From Microthyrium microscopicum (taxonomy: Eukaryota > Ascomycota > Dothideomycetes > Microthyriales > Microthyriaceae), in assembly GCA_010405405.1 (NCBI GenBank), contig MU004230.1, positions 4,110,282 to 4,174,281 of the forward strand: 64,000 nucleotides of DNA, written 5' to 3'. Shown piece by piece: positions 49,601-61,382 of this stretch (its first letter is position 1; every line of letters begins with the position of its first letter). A model generated the notes under the pieces. That model did no database searches. It had not been told where the DNA came from and saw only the letters and a program-made list of their open reading frames with translations. A program made the translations under genes and the position numbers.

Positions 49601-49898
49601 CACAAGCAATCCTCAGAAGCACTCCGAGGTTGAGAACATCAGCGCCTCTAATAAGCGACTCAGGCACGATCTGGGCTTAACGTCTGAACCGCAACTTGAA
49701 AGTGAGCAACAAGAGGACCTTACAGAACATTTTGAGGAAGGACAGCAGAACAATTCGTACAGCCAATTGAATTGGGGAGAACCGGAAGTTCCGGATTTTC
49801 AGTTCAAGTCAAGAAGACGCCTAAAATCTGGGCTTCAAATCAAAGCTGAAAAGAGAATTGCAGACGAGATGGTACTTTGGCGGGCGAATCTTCAATAA
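46658..49898 (+). CDS. FHA-domain protein with kinase-like (pseudokinase) domain
   Basis: Exons 46658-46997 and 47143-49898, with a further optional 54-base intron at 47694-47747, give 1013 residues when spliced. An FHA domain spans about 105-200 (GYLFGR start, then NISRAHF, which holds the conserved phosphothreonine-binding Ser-Arg-x-His). A protein-kinase-like lobe follows (about 230-430): LHEAGIAHNKISLRSVFV takes the place of the HRDLKPxN loop, and LLAGFSEF that of DFG. Both catalytic aspartates seem to be absent, which suggests a pseudokinase. The C-terminal 350 residues are disordered and basic, with three related motifs (NKIELW, DKIVLW, DEMVLW at about 788, 873 and 1003). FHA plus kinase recalls the Rad53/Cds1/Mek1 checkpoint family, but orthology is not claimed. 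Confidence 0.75.
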
Positions 49899-50483
49899 GC
49901 GGCTTTCAAGGATAGATGGGGTGGCATCAGACAAAGAATTTGAACCGGTCGCGTCCCAAAGTACGAACGTTAAATTTCAATGGCTCAAGGCTAGTTGACA
50001 AATATGCTCATGGCAAATGTGACCCCCTAGGGGTGAAGTTGGATATTCATATTTGAAAGATCACCGGTGGTTTGATCATCCTGTACAAGACACAGAAAGA
50101 AGTGTCGAACGATCGAACATGCTGTTCATTACTACCCTGTATTTGATGTTCCCAGGTTTTTTGATGATGAACCATGATGTAATGCTAGTTTAGAAAGAAA
50201 TTTGAGTATATACAAGAAGCTGAAGCTATCTAACATCTCTTCGCTTCGCAGGGTCAGCTACTTGTAGATCAGGGCAATCAGCGATTATACCTGATATCGC
50301 TCTGGATGGTACCATGCTGGATTGAAACCACACTTTGGATCAATTCAATCAATACCGAAAGACAATCGACTCGAATCGTAAACTTGGACAAACACTCAAT
50401 CTCGCTTGTTGCCTGACCTTTGTCCCACAGGACATTGATTATGTGTATAGTCAGTTAGATGCTGTACTGGACATTAGAATTGG
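49899..50483. other. Intergenic region after the FHA gene
   Basis: 3' flanks of two convergent genes. Nothing else was recognised. Confidence 0.5.
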
Positions 50484-51000
50484 CTATGGCGTGACAGTAA
50501 CTTGATGGTAGGCTAAGCTGCTTTGAACGTCAATCCTCCAAGCGGATGGGTCAATTGTAACGACACTAGAGGCAAGGTCAATGGTAGCTTGATGCAATTC
50601 GACGGCGGCCTCGAGGTCCTCATATCTGATTTCCGATGCAAATTGCTCGTCAAGCTCTACAGCGAGCCAAGATCCAGCTGCCGTGAGGGTATCATAGCTG
50701 GGATCCTCGTCGGAGACATCCACTGTGTATTCAAGTTCTTGGGTTTGGGTGTTGGTGTCGGAGGTATGGACAATGAGTGAGTCTGTTGATTGCGCAGCGG
50801 CGGCGGAGTTATTCTCAAGTCCCTGAACGTTCCTTCTTATATAGATGAGCAAGCAGAAGCAGTTTCCGGCTGGCAGTTAATACATACTGCTTGCATGTAC
50901 CGCAAATGGTCAGTGGCTGGTTGACCTGATGAGCTCGGTTTGGTTGAGTGCCAGAGAGATCCATTTCTTCGGTGGTAGGACGAAGCTGAGACGAAGACAT
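50484..51000 (-). CDS. Small acidic hypothetical protein
   Basis: Exon 51000-50888 and exon 50835-50484 join in frame to 154 residues through a 52-base intron with donor GTATGT and the less common acceptor AAG. The first part contains a CGTCK pair of cysteines. The second part is acidic and rich in T, S, D, E and A, with a hydrophobic helix-like stretch (LTAAGSWLAVELDEQ). There is no signal peptide. I know no family. The support is the 117-codon downstream frame and in-frame splicing; it could be spurious. Confidence 0.38.
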
Positions 51001-53210
51001 TGGATTTCAAAGAGAGCGGTAAAGAAACCAACAAGAAGTCTGATAGAAGCCAAGGCACAGCTACAAAGTAATGATTTGAAGACGAATTTGAAAGGTGCAA
51101 GACTGAGAGTACTGTGACAGTTGGTAACCATCACGTTCTTATAGTTCAAGCATATTTTACATGGTCCCATCATTTATGAACCGGGCGTAGGGAAAAGAAT
51201 CAAATCATGCTTACGCCAGCCTCGCTGGGCAGCAATTGATATCCTACACTTGCTTCCAGGACCATTGGGGCGAGAATATGGAAGCCGCACCTGCTAAAAA
51301 CGAGCTTCAAGCAACGTGAACACTCGAAACAAGGCAAATTAGGTAGGTATCCTAGCAGATCGCATGGGCAGGGCAAACCTCGTGAACCCAGTCTGATGTG
51401 GATCATATGTGACACCTTTGAGGCTCTAAATCATATCGATTGGATGCTTGAATGGTAATATTGCACACCTATGAGCTGCAACAAACAATGAGGTGGCTAT
51501 CGAAATCCTCTTTCAGTATGACAGTCAGTCCGAAAAAACCTAGTATCCCACTAGAAGAAGGTTTTATACATCACAGGAATGATTTAGCTTTTTTGACAAG
51601 ACCATTAGACGGCGACGAGGATAGTCTCCTGGAAGCTGAGACCAAGGCTATAGGGGCAAGAAGATATCCCCAGTCACACTTCGACTAGAATCGTTTGCCA
51701 GCTACTATGTAGCTATTGGCGAATGCAAAACCATATTATTGTGCAGCCGGTTTGCTTGGGCCTGAAGAGCAGTGTGATAATAACGGCTAGGGACGGTAGA
51801 TTCGATAATTCATGGCGTCAACAACATTTGAAGCTTGAACAATGAATCTCCATCAGGGTCCATGGATATCCTAGCGTGTGCATCCATGCAGCCTCGTGGC
51901 AGAATAATGATCATGGACAGTGCGGCCTTCAATCTTCATACGCGAGTGCCAAGAAGCAAGACCCCATGGTAGAGTAGCATCAAGCTACAGTGTATCGAAT
52001 ACTGCCGCTATGACAGTCATACGACCAGTGAGGAGAGGCAGGCCGAAGAAGGACCGGCCACGAACAAGTATGGCAGGGTAAAATTCAATGCAATGGGGGA
52101 TAGGACGGCCAGGACCAGGATGAAGGAACAAGACAACCACAGAAAATTCTTCTCTCCTCGGACCCCTCGTAGACTCTAAGTAGGCGCTGGCCATGTCATA
52201 GATCGCGCCGGAAGTACGCGAGCTCAACCAGGGTCAGGAAGTTGGGAAGTTTATGAAGGGGGATAGCTTTAGAGATCAAGGACTAGGGTGATGGAATGAA
52301 GACGACATGGAACCACACCGAGAGGTAGAGGGGAAAGTCAAGACGACAAGGGCAATAGTGACAGCAATTACTCGAAGCGCGCAAACAGGTCCGCTGTGGT
52401 CATGTCACCGCAGGTCGTGGTTCTTTTTGTCTCCCTGCTGCGTGCTGCTTAGATGGCATTGAGATCTGAAAGGATCTGGATCGTCCGACTGGCAGGGATG
52501 CGAGATTCCATGCGTTTTCGACCTGGGGTAGGATCCTACTCAGTCTTGATATTTCTACCCAGACTAAGAGCAGGGGCGAAAGCAGGGGGGTGGTCAACAT
52601 AACTCTGGATGAGATGTTACCTAAGGTCAAGGATGCCTACATGCATCCTAAGCCTTACGTGTAGCATGAGCCTCGAGACCGACTTTGGTGGCCAGTGGTT
52701 TCTGGCAAGGCGATAGGGTTGGTCTGCCTTGTTGGCGATGCTGCCAGCCGTTCTCCGTTGACGAGAAGCACAACCTCGGAAGGTCCAAAGGGAGTCTTGC
52801 AGGTGCCAGATCCTCAAACCGAGGTTCACTAGAGTAAGCATAGAGACTAGGTAGGTATGTCTGCTTGTTTTGTCCTTGCAGGCTCTATTCCGTAGGGCTG
52901 AGTCAAATGTCTAGACTTCAGCCGAGTACGAAATACTTATCAAATCAGATACCCAGTGATACGAGTGGAAGTAAACATAGTTGGCGTGGAGAATTTTGTT
53001 GCTTTGCGTAGACTGTGGATTGGGAACCATCCTCTGAAAGTACCTTGAGCAGGAAGAGAAGATGAAAAGAAGATTCATTCTGCAAATTTGAACATTCTTT
53101 GTGATAATCGCGTTTGGCGCGACTTTATTTGACAGTAAGAGCCTAAACTGAAGTTCAGCATTTCGCACTCGCGCGGGTTATTCAACGCTTCTTCGCAATA
53201 CCTACATTAT
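51001..53210. other. Gene-free spacer of 2.2 kb
   Basis: Both strands carry only short frames with no recognisable domain. Base composition is normal, so this is not part of an AT-rich block. Confidence 0.5.
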
Positions 53211-54390
53211 TCAAGAATTGACGCCTATCTTCTTTTCGTGATCGATCTGTTCGGGGTCTACAATAATGATTGCTTTCCCCTGAATCTTGCCACCATGTAC
53301 CATTCCGGTCAGCTCTTCGATCTTGTCAAGACCGTTGAATGGATTGGTCTTGACTGTAATCCCATTCTTAGCGATGCACTCCAGCATACTCTTGCTTTCG
53401 TCGGCTGAGCAGAGAAGACTTCCATGGATTCTGATATCCCGAAAAATGAGCTCCTCGAATGGTATCACCACATCTTTCGGCTGAGCAATTTGGACCATGA
53501 TACCATGCATCTTTGTCACCGCGCAGGCGATCGCTGCCGCATCTTCATGGTCTGAGATACATACAGTGGAGTCTGCTCCCTTGTCGTTGGTGACAGCGTG
53601 GACTTCTTTCACAACGCTCTCTTTCCCTTTCCTGGCGTCCACAATAACATCTGCCCCTTGCTCTTTTGATAGAGAAAGTCCTTCGTCTCTAGCGTCGACA
53701 CCAATGACTTTCAGTCCAAGGGCTTTGGCAAACTGGATACCTAGACATAATATGAGTACAAAATTGCGACTGCCGTCTCATAAAGAAGTGCTTACCAAGA
53801 TGTCCTAGTCCTCCCCCAGAGCCTACGATGGCCACCCACTCGCCTGCCTTCAAACCAGTTTGCAGCAGTCCCCGCCATATAGTCCGTCCAGCACAAGCAA
53901 GCGGCGCAGCAGATGTGAATGACACCTCGTCTGGCAGCGGAGTCGTACTGTGCGAATCCACGCTTACATACTCCGCAAAACACCCGTCCACATGCACGCC
54001 ACAATGGCCATCGAGATTGCTGCAGTACTGTGTCTGGTTCTCTGGGCCCCGACAGTCTCCGCACTCTCCGCATGGGTGTAGAGGTAGACCACACATTACT
54101 CTTTGACCTACTTTGAATCCTCTGGCCTCTGCGTCTTTGCCAAGAGCAACAATGGTTCCTGCGCCTTCGTGAGATGCTGTGCATGGAAGTTTTGTGCCAA
54201 AAGTGCCAGCTGTGACCATGCTGTCTGTGTGGCAATTGGATGCCACTGCGACTTTGACGAGAATGTCTGTAGGTTGTAGATCTTTGGGCACTTTGACGGT
54301 GTTGATTTTGTATGGCTTGTTGAATTCGACGACCTGAATGGCCTTCATTGTGTCGGGAATTTCGCTGGCGCCCATGTTGAAGTCTGACAA
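53211..54390 (-). CDS. Zinc-dependent alcohol dehydrogenase
   Basis: Exons 54390-53796 and 53740-53211 give 374 residues. Catalytic zinc ligands are Cys53, His74 (followed by Glu75) and Cys166; structural zinc ligands are Cys107, 110, 113 and 123. The Rossmann turn GSGGGLG lies at about 190-196 and is split by the intron just behind it. The fold matches the medium-chain NAD(P)-dependent alcohol dehydrogenases of the yeast ADH1 type, which oxidise or form primary alcohols in the cytosol. The loop QYCSNLDGHCGVHVDGCFAEY is typical. The start gives 14 residues before MKAIQVVEF, the usual beginning of the domain. Exact substrate is not deducible. It lies downstream of the ABC transporter on the same strand, with independent promoters. 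Confidence 0.92.
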
Positions 54391-54804
54391 GTCCGAGTAT
54401 TCAAGATCGACTGATTCTTAGATCGCCAGATATGAGTAACCTGTTCAGAGATGGCTATTATTGTTTTGTAGTTTGGAGATGGGGTGAAGTTAGAGAGCAT
54501 CTGATATCGGGTGACATCCAGATTCGTTGATGTCATTCCTCGGAAATACCACCACTCCTAAACCTGCAACACGTTGTTTCTTCGACTAAAGCTGAGAAAC
54601 CCAAATGAACCCATCGTTTTTGCAGAGCTACTTTTGTTGGAGAAGTTTTGTGGACCAGTTGAGGATTAATTGTTTGATGATTGTCGAAAAGGGGCACTGA
54701 CGAAGACCTTGTGTTGAGATCAACTGAGGGTATGATGCATTGAAGCATTCATTATATTATATATCTATCATTATGTAAAGCCCAGATGATACCAGACGAT
54801 CTAT
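54391..54804. promoter_or_regulatory. Upstream region of the ADH gene, 3' flank of ABC gene
   Basis: 414 bases between two tandem minus-strand genes. It must contain the ABC transporter 3' end and the ADH promoter. No motif was singled out. Confidence 0.4.
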
Positions 54805-57800
54805 TTAATTACCCGACTTGGCCTGTCGCTTCGCTTTAAGCGCCAATACCTTCTTCTTTATCGACCCAAGACGAACCACGTAGTAAAGCCACACGGTCAT
54901 CAAGACATTAAACCCAATATACGCCATGCCATAACCAAAGTTTGTCCAACGATCGGACCAATAAATACTATCTTGCGCCAGGATCTGGTCTGCGGAGCTG
55001 AGCATGCAATACTGACAGTCTGCTGTAGCGTTTGGATTTAGCAGATTTCCTGGTGCGTGTCCAACGTTCAGATACTGATTCAAGTATTGCCCACACGTCG
55101 TGCCATTTGGCGGACTGAAGTGGCTCAACTCTGCAGCCGCGCAGCTCACTAAGCGATTGTGTAAACCAGCGCTGGAAATGCCCGCCACCCAATGTGTGAG
55201 CGGGCTGACGTGCCAAAGGAAATGCCAGAAGGAGGGCATGTTGGAGGGCGGTTGGATAACACCACTGAAGAGCAAGCTAAGAACGAACATAACGATGGAG
55301 ATCATGCCGGCGACTTCTGGGACGGGGACCACCGAGATGACCATTTGGGCGATGGTGCCGGCCCAGACGAAAAACTGGATCATGAAGATGAGGACTATGC
55401 CTTGTTGTTCCGCGGTCTGGACTCCGAGGACGGTGTAGTTCCAGACGCAGAAAACTATGCAGCCCATGAGGATCTGATAGGGAACTTCGGCCAGGATTTG
55501 GGAGAAGAGGAATGCCTGCCATGAGTAGGTTTTTGAAGCACGTTCGCGAATTTCATACAATTCTCGATTGGCGGCGAATTTGGGGATGATCTAAGGAATA
55601 GGTTAGGCTTGCGTCACTGCAGATGAGAACGACCACTTACTTGGAAGACTAGAGGAGGATAAATAACCGCCTGCATGAAGATTGCGAAGAGGACGTTCTG
55701 AGTTCCTTGTATCGAGCTATCAGATTGGTAAAAGGTGAAACCAATGAAGCTGCGATTGTTAGATTTTATCACAAGTGGTATAGCAGAGAACTTACAGAGA
55801 CGAGACTATAGAAAGCATAATTTTGCCCCATATGTACTGTGGAGTCCGCCAATATTGACGATACACCCGCTGGCAGACATAGAGCATCTGCTGAGGAAAC
55901 GAAGCAGCGAACTCATTGGTTTCAGCATTTACCGATTCATCTTCTGGTCGTGAATCGGCATCATGCTTGATGCGATTGAGCTCTTCTGACGCCTTCTCAG
56001 CTTCGGGGCTAGAAAACCACACAGTTGACCAGTCTTTCTCTGCCACAGCGGCAACTTCGATCATGTATTCTGCAGGATTCTCTTTCGCGCCATATTTACG
56101 GGCGCCATTCCTTTCGAAGTAGTCCACCACAGTTTCAGCATCTTTGCCAATGTCTCCAAAGTATGCTGTGCGCCCACCCTTGACTAATAGTAGGATCCGA
56201 TCGAACTGATGGAAAAGAGCTGCGCTGGGTTGATGGATCGTGCAGAGAATGCTCATGCCGTTTTCAGCCAAAAACTTGAGGAACGATACGACGTGATAAG
56301 CGCTCTGAGAGTCCAATCCAGTGGTAGGCTCGTCAAGGAACAGGAGGACGGAAGGCTTGGCTGCTAGTTCGACGCCGATTGATAAAAGCTTTCGTTGTCT
56401 GGTATTGAGTCCTAGACCTGGCACGCCGACGACAGCTTCCGAAAACTCTTCCATACCAAGTACATCAATGATTTGTTCCACGAACGCAAGTTTTTCGGCC
56501 TTTGGTATCTTTCTAGACTGCCTTAGTAAGGCACTGAACTGCAGAGCCTCTCGTACAGTGGCGGTTTCGACGTGAAGTTCCTGCTGTTGTACGTAGCCGC
56601 AATTCCTTTCGAATCCTGCAGGTAACTGTGAGCCTTCCAAAAGAATATCTCCAGTAACGACCCCAGTGGTCAATTGCTTAGCCAGTGCATTGAGAAGTGT
56701 TGTCTTTCCAGCTCCCGAGGCTCCCATGAGCGCTGTTAGGGTTCCTGGCTTGACCCATCCGCAGATATCGTTTAGGATTCGCTTCGTCTCCTTGTTGATT
56801 TGAATGTCATAGCACACGTTTGACCAGCTGAGAGTTTTCGTGTGTACCAGATCGAATTTCTTTTCCTTTTCATCTGTTAAACTGACAGTTGACGACTGCA
56901 TGCTCAAGTGAGGATCATGTGCTCCAGGTTCGTGACCTTTTCGGAAGATCAACCCATCAGTCGATACAGGTGACGCAACATTTCGCTCGCTGACCCAGAG
57001 ATACAACCCAACGAAGAAAGCCAAGAAGGCAACTAATATTCCAAGGTTTCGCCAGATATGCGAGTAGTAGTACTCGTAGTTGGCCTGCACATAGGCATCA
57101 CCAGAAACGAATGCTTGATTTTCGACAGCACCACGCATGGCACATGCAAAGCCCCCACCCATTTGCTTAGCATATGGTGGTACAACTCTTTCAGACGAGC
57201 AGTTGAAGTCACGGTCGTGGAACTCGTTGGTGATCATACTTTCGAACGCGTAGCCAACCGGATTGATATATGTGAGCCACTTGAACCAAGGGTGCATGTA
57301 TGGCTTCGGTATTACAAATCCAGTGTAGACGATGAATAGTGGGAGTATGACGCCAACCATTGCAAAAGCTTGTGGTAGTATGGTCGCTAAAGCGCCAATT
57401 GTTCTGAAAACCGATGACATGACGAGGGTAATGATGAAGACGAAAAGGAAGAAGGTGAAATACCCTTCCGCTGTGCGATGGAGTCCAGAGAGAAAGTAGA
57501 GTATGGTGTTGAAGATGAATGCGGTGATGAGTTTGATTGGGACATTGAGAATCACTCCGGCAAGAGCCTCTGTCCAAGGATGATACATGGCATATCTGGA
57601 TTGACGTTCAACGATCGGCTTGTTGCCGAAGAGTTGGAATATTTCGGTAATGGTGACTACGGCATTGAGAAGAATACTGGCAAAGAGGACACCGCCTTTC
57701 GAGTAGAGTCCATCAGTGTCGTTTGATGTCTTGTAAAAAAGAGATCCAAGAATCAAGGACATGACAGTTTGGCCCCATGTGAGTATAAGGACCGATTTTT

Positions 57801-59370
57801 TGTCGTTCTTTAATCTTTGAGCCATTCTCACTATGCAATATCTGAGTTGTGTAGATTGACTGGCCAGGTAGGAACTGGTGTTTGTGAATGCTCTGTTGTT
57901 CTTCAAAGCTAACAATCTTTCCGAGTCCGGCAAGAATGCTTGCTTCTCTTCCTCTCGCTTGTAGAATTCGAGATTCCGTTGAAGCTTGCGATAGTTTCGT
58001 GACTCTAACCAGGATTTTTCAAATTCTTCGGCATTCCGTGGCACTCGATGTTCGTATCCTTCGCGAGGTTTCCGCTCCAGTGGATTCGTTACCGCGGCGA
58101 GATAATCGCCAATTGGCTGAGATCTAGGTCTCAACCAGCCCATCGATTCGAAGTAGTATGTTGCTCCTGCAGGGCTACCATAGTATACTTGTCGACCTTC
58201 GTAAAGAACCACCACACGCGTAAACTCCATCAGAAGTGCGTCAGACACTTGGTATAACGAAGCAAAGTGAACTGATCCCTTCTTCTTGGCGTCAGTCCTC
58301 AGGGATCTGACAAACTCGAGCGCTGTGACAGAGTCCAAGCCTCTAGTACTCTGATCCCAACAGCCGACACTACAGCCAGAAACCAACATCTCGCCAATGC
58401 TGACTCTTTTTCTTTCTCCTCCAGAAACACCACGTATGAATTCGTTTCCAACTGGCGAGTTCACCACATGCCCAAGCTTATATGTATCGATCACACGCTC
58501 CGTAACGTCTTTGGCGTATTCTGCTCTCGATTGTCGAAGAAGTTGATCGTGTGGGGCTCGTAATGCGGAGGCGAATTCGAGGGTTTGCTGAACTGTAAGA
58601 TGAGGGAAGTGTATATCGAGTTCGGGGTTGTAATTTGATTCGCCGTCAAAGAAGCGTTTGAACCGCTCTTGTGGAATGCCTCCATAGCTGAGAATAGATT
58701 CCGCGTCTACCACTAGCCCGTTCAGCTCGCCAGCGATAGTCTTGAGAAATGTCGAGCATCCACTTCCTGGTCTGCCAATGACAGCCATAAGCTCACCACT
58801 CTTGACAAATCCATGTAAGTTTTGGAGAATAAGCCGCTTGGGAGCTGGTTTTTTCGCGCCGAATATCTTCTGGAATGGTATCTGCAGGATAGAAGTAACG
58901 GTCTCTTGAACATGCGAAGGCGCGGCGGTGCCGTATACATTCAATTCTCTGAACACCACGTCCAAAACAGGCCTCGTCCGCGCGAGAGCCTTGGCGGCTT
59001 TTTCGTAACTGGCTGGGACTGCTCCTGGAGGTAATTGATCATACTTGTTGCTGGAGATGTTGGGACTTGAGATGAGCGTAGCATCACTTTCTGGTCTCAA
59101 GCTACTCCCTACTGGTGGTCTATGATGTCTGGGTATGAGTGTATTACTGCTTTCCGGTCTGAGGAGACTGAAACTGCGTCCAGATCGAGAGCCTGGTTTC
59201 GAACTGAAGAAAGTAGTACCACTTCCTCGCCTCGCTTCGGGAAAGCCAGTAGATGTAAACGTGTTGAAGCTGTCGGGCCTTTGATTACGCTGAAAGGTTT
59301 TGGCCATGAATGCCCCGAAGCTATCTGGCCTGGACGGGCCCGCCTCGCTCGACCCAGCCATGGTGTCCAA
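54805..59370 (-). CDS. Full-size PDR (ABCG) transporter
   Basis: Exons 59370-55796, 55749-55641 and 55590-54805 give 1489 residues in frame. The order is NBD1-TMD1-NBD2-TMD2, as in the pleiotropic drug resistance family. NBD1 has the family-typical Walker A with Cys (GRPGSGCST, about 199) and the signature VSGGERKRVSIGE, followed by WDQSTRGLDS. NBD2 has a regular Walker A (GASGAGKTT, about 885), the divergent signature LNTRQRKLLSIG, and Walker B/D-loop LFLDEPTTGLDS (about 1015). The last TMD has the usual Cys-rich extracellular loop (NATADCQYCMLS). PDR pumps export hydrophobic compounds such as fungicides and plant defence chemicals across the plasma membrane. The first 110 residues carry four RP(D/E)S-type imperfect repeats. 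Substrate is unknown. Confidence 0.95.
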
Positions 59371-61382
59371 TCCTTGAGGTTTCGATCAGCTCATAGGCTG
59401 GAAGGTTTGCGAGTCTCGAATGATATCCTAGGTAGTCTTCAATTGATTTGGTTGTCCAAGCAAGGGTTATTGGTATGGTTGTAGATGGTATGAAGAATTA
59501 AGAATCGAGAGGTCGCATTGCCAAAAGGGATGGCAGCTTACGACTTCGACACTAAGAGTCAAGATTGCGTTGTACATTTCACCAGAGATCCGACGCCCAT
59601 CAAAAATGTGGACAAGCACAGTCAAGCAACAGAGCACTGTCTGCAGCTTGGTACGGTGAGGCTTTGACAGACAGCGCCAACATCGTTTACGTGCCTTGAT
59701 TAGCTCCATCAAGTTTAGCGGATTCCACTAGTGAACGTGGTTGACGGAGAAAATCCAGGTGGAACACGCTGGTGCAGCTGAGGAAGCTTCTCGGGCAATT
59801 TTTAGGCTTGTAAGATTCGCTTGGAGCGCCCCTTTAGCCAAACATGGTACAGATCTATCGCTAGAACGTGGGTATGAAACCAGCCTCAACCAGCCTTTGG
59901 ACCCATCAAAATGTTGAATACGACAATTCGGTTGGTTCTTGTTCTTCAATGACTAAACGACATTCGAACTACAAAAAATCCAACTCGATATCAAAGTCCA
60001 AGATGTGAAACCTAGGAAGTGAAGATAGATCCACGGTGCATTACATTAGCTTCATACAACACAGCATCGATGTACAGATGTTAGCTGAGCATAACAACCT
60101 TGATTTAAAGATCTGGATAAAAGGGGGAGCCGACCAGGCGAGCACACGCCGAGATCCGATCCTCAATTGTCCAATAAAGAACCATGTTAACTCAACCTTA
60201 CCGCGTATCTTAAGAACCAACATCGGGAACAATCCGATTTCACAGATATCCCGTTCGTACAACTCAGGCATTCCTTCAAGATAACTTTCTGCAACTTGCA
60301 CAAGTTGCATCTCAAGACTCTTCTTCATTCGTGCAAATACTGACATGTTTTAAAACTTGATCACAAACGCAGCTCTGCGCTAGATCAGCCACAGACTCCA
60401 CTCTGGATTGATTGAAGCAAAGTCATGACGTTCCCAGCCCCTATGAAAGAGCACCATGCGCTCCTCCTTTCATGCAGAATCTTGATATCTGCAAAGATTC
60501 GGTAGACACTACCGTTTTCTTCCGTCAAGTTCGAACGTGTTAGCGCACTTTTTTTGCTGGTGGCGCTTTGAAGTTAGGCAGGGACTCGCTATTGCTTACG
60601 GACAAACCTCGCCTAAAAAACCGCGCTAACACGTTCGAACTTGATGGAAGAAAACGGTACACGATGAAATCCCAAATATGTACTGTGGCTTGCGACCCAG
60701 CCTCGCTTCAGAAGAGACGTTGCGTTGCCGATCTCCAGTTTGGTCTCTCTAGTTCCAATTTGGGCGATCAATTGTCCACAAGCGAGCGCTTAAGTTTACC
60801 ATTTTACTTTTTTCTGACAGCGATCGGCAGTTGGCATAGTGACAAGGATTTGGGATCAGATCTATTTCTATCTTTGCCAGCCTTTGTTATCAAGATGCAT
60901 ACGGTAATAAGGGTTCGCTTCAAAAGTTACATTTCTCTCCGTGGATCTGACCGAAATGTCTGATGCAGCACAAGGCACATGGGACAAGATAAAGATTAAT
61001 GTTGTAGTGTTTTTGCACAACTGGTTGATCCGATCATGGGTTTCCCTAAATTTCCATTGATCAAAGTTAATTTAGGTTAAGCTTCTGTGCCAACTCTTCA
61101 ACAGGAACTTAACAACATCAAATCAAGATGGTCTCTATTTGTCCTTGTGATGGATGCTTACAGAGTAGTGACTCTCCGTATCACGAAAGCTCTCGATCCA
61201 CGATACACAAAACTATTCGTCTTCTAGGAATTATGATATTACTATCTCATCTCTACACACGTATAGCCAAGGAGCCAAGGTATAAATGTATGAACACAAC
61301 ACAACGCCGCCATGCGAATGACCAGTATCGTTCCCTCCGCAGGAAACCGCATATCTTATAGGAAGTCCACCCCATCTACCAT
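59371..61382. other. Intergenic region with ABC promoter and a MITE
   Basis: Two kilobases between the ABC transporter start and the stop of the PX-domain gene. No gene was recognised. A 150 bp inverted-repeat element lies in the middle. Confidence 0.5.
60510..60659. mobile_element. 150 bp MITE-like element with 37 bp inverted termini
   Basis: The terminal 37 bases (60510-60546 and 60623-60659) are inverted copies with a single mismatch, beginning TACCGTTTTCTTCC. The outermost TA on each side may be a duplicated TA target, which would put it with Tc1/mariner-derived MITEs. If so, the termini proper start CCGTTTTC. The 76 bases inside are non-coding. Confidence 0.8.

Noticed and set aside
56300-58850. 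Defective nucleotide-binding domains in the ABC transporter
   Set aside because: The Cys in the first Walker A and the divergent second signature are normal for the PDR family and not signs of decay.
53211-59370. ADH and ABC transporter as a co-regulated detoxification operon-like pair
   Set aside because: They only share orientation. A 414-base gap with room for a separate promoter and no shared motif does not support a unit.
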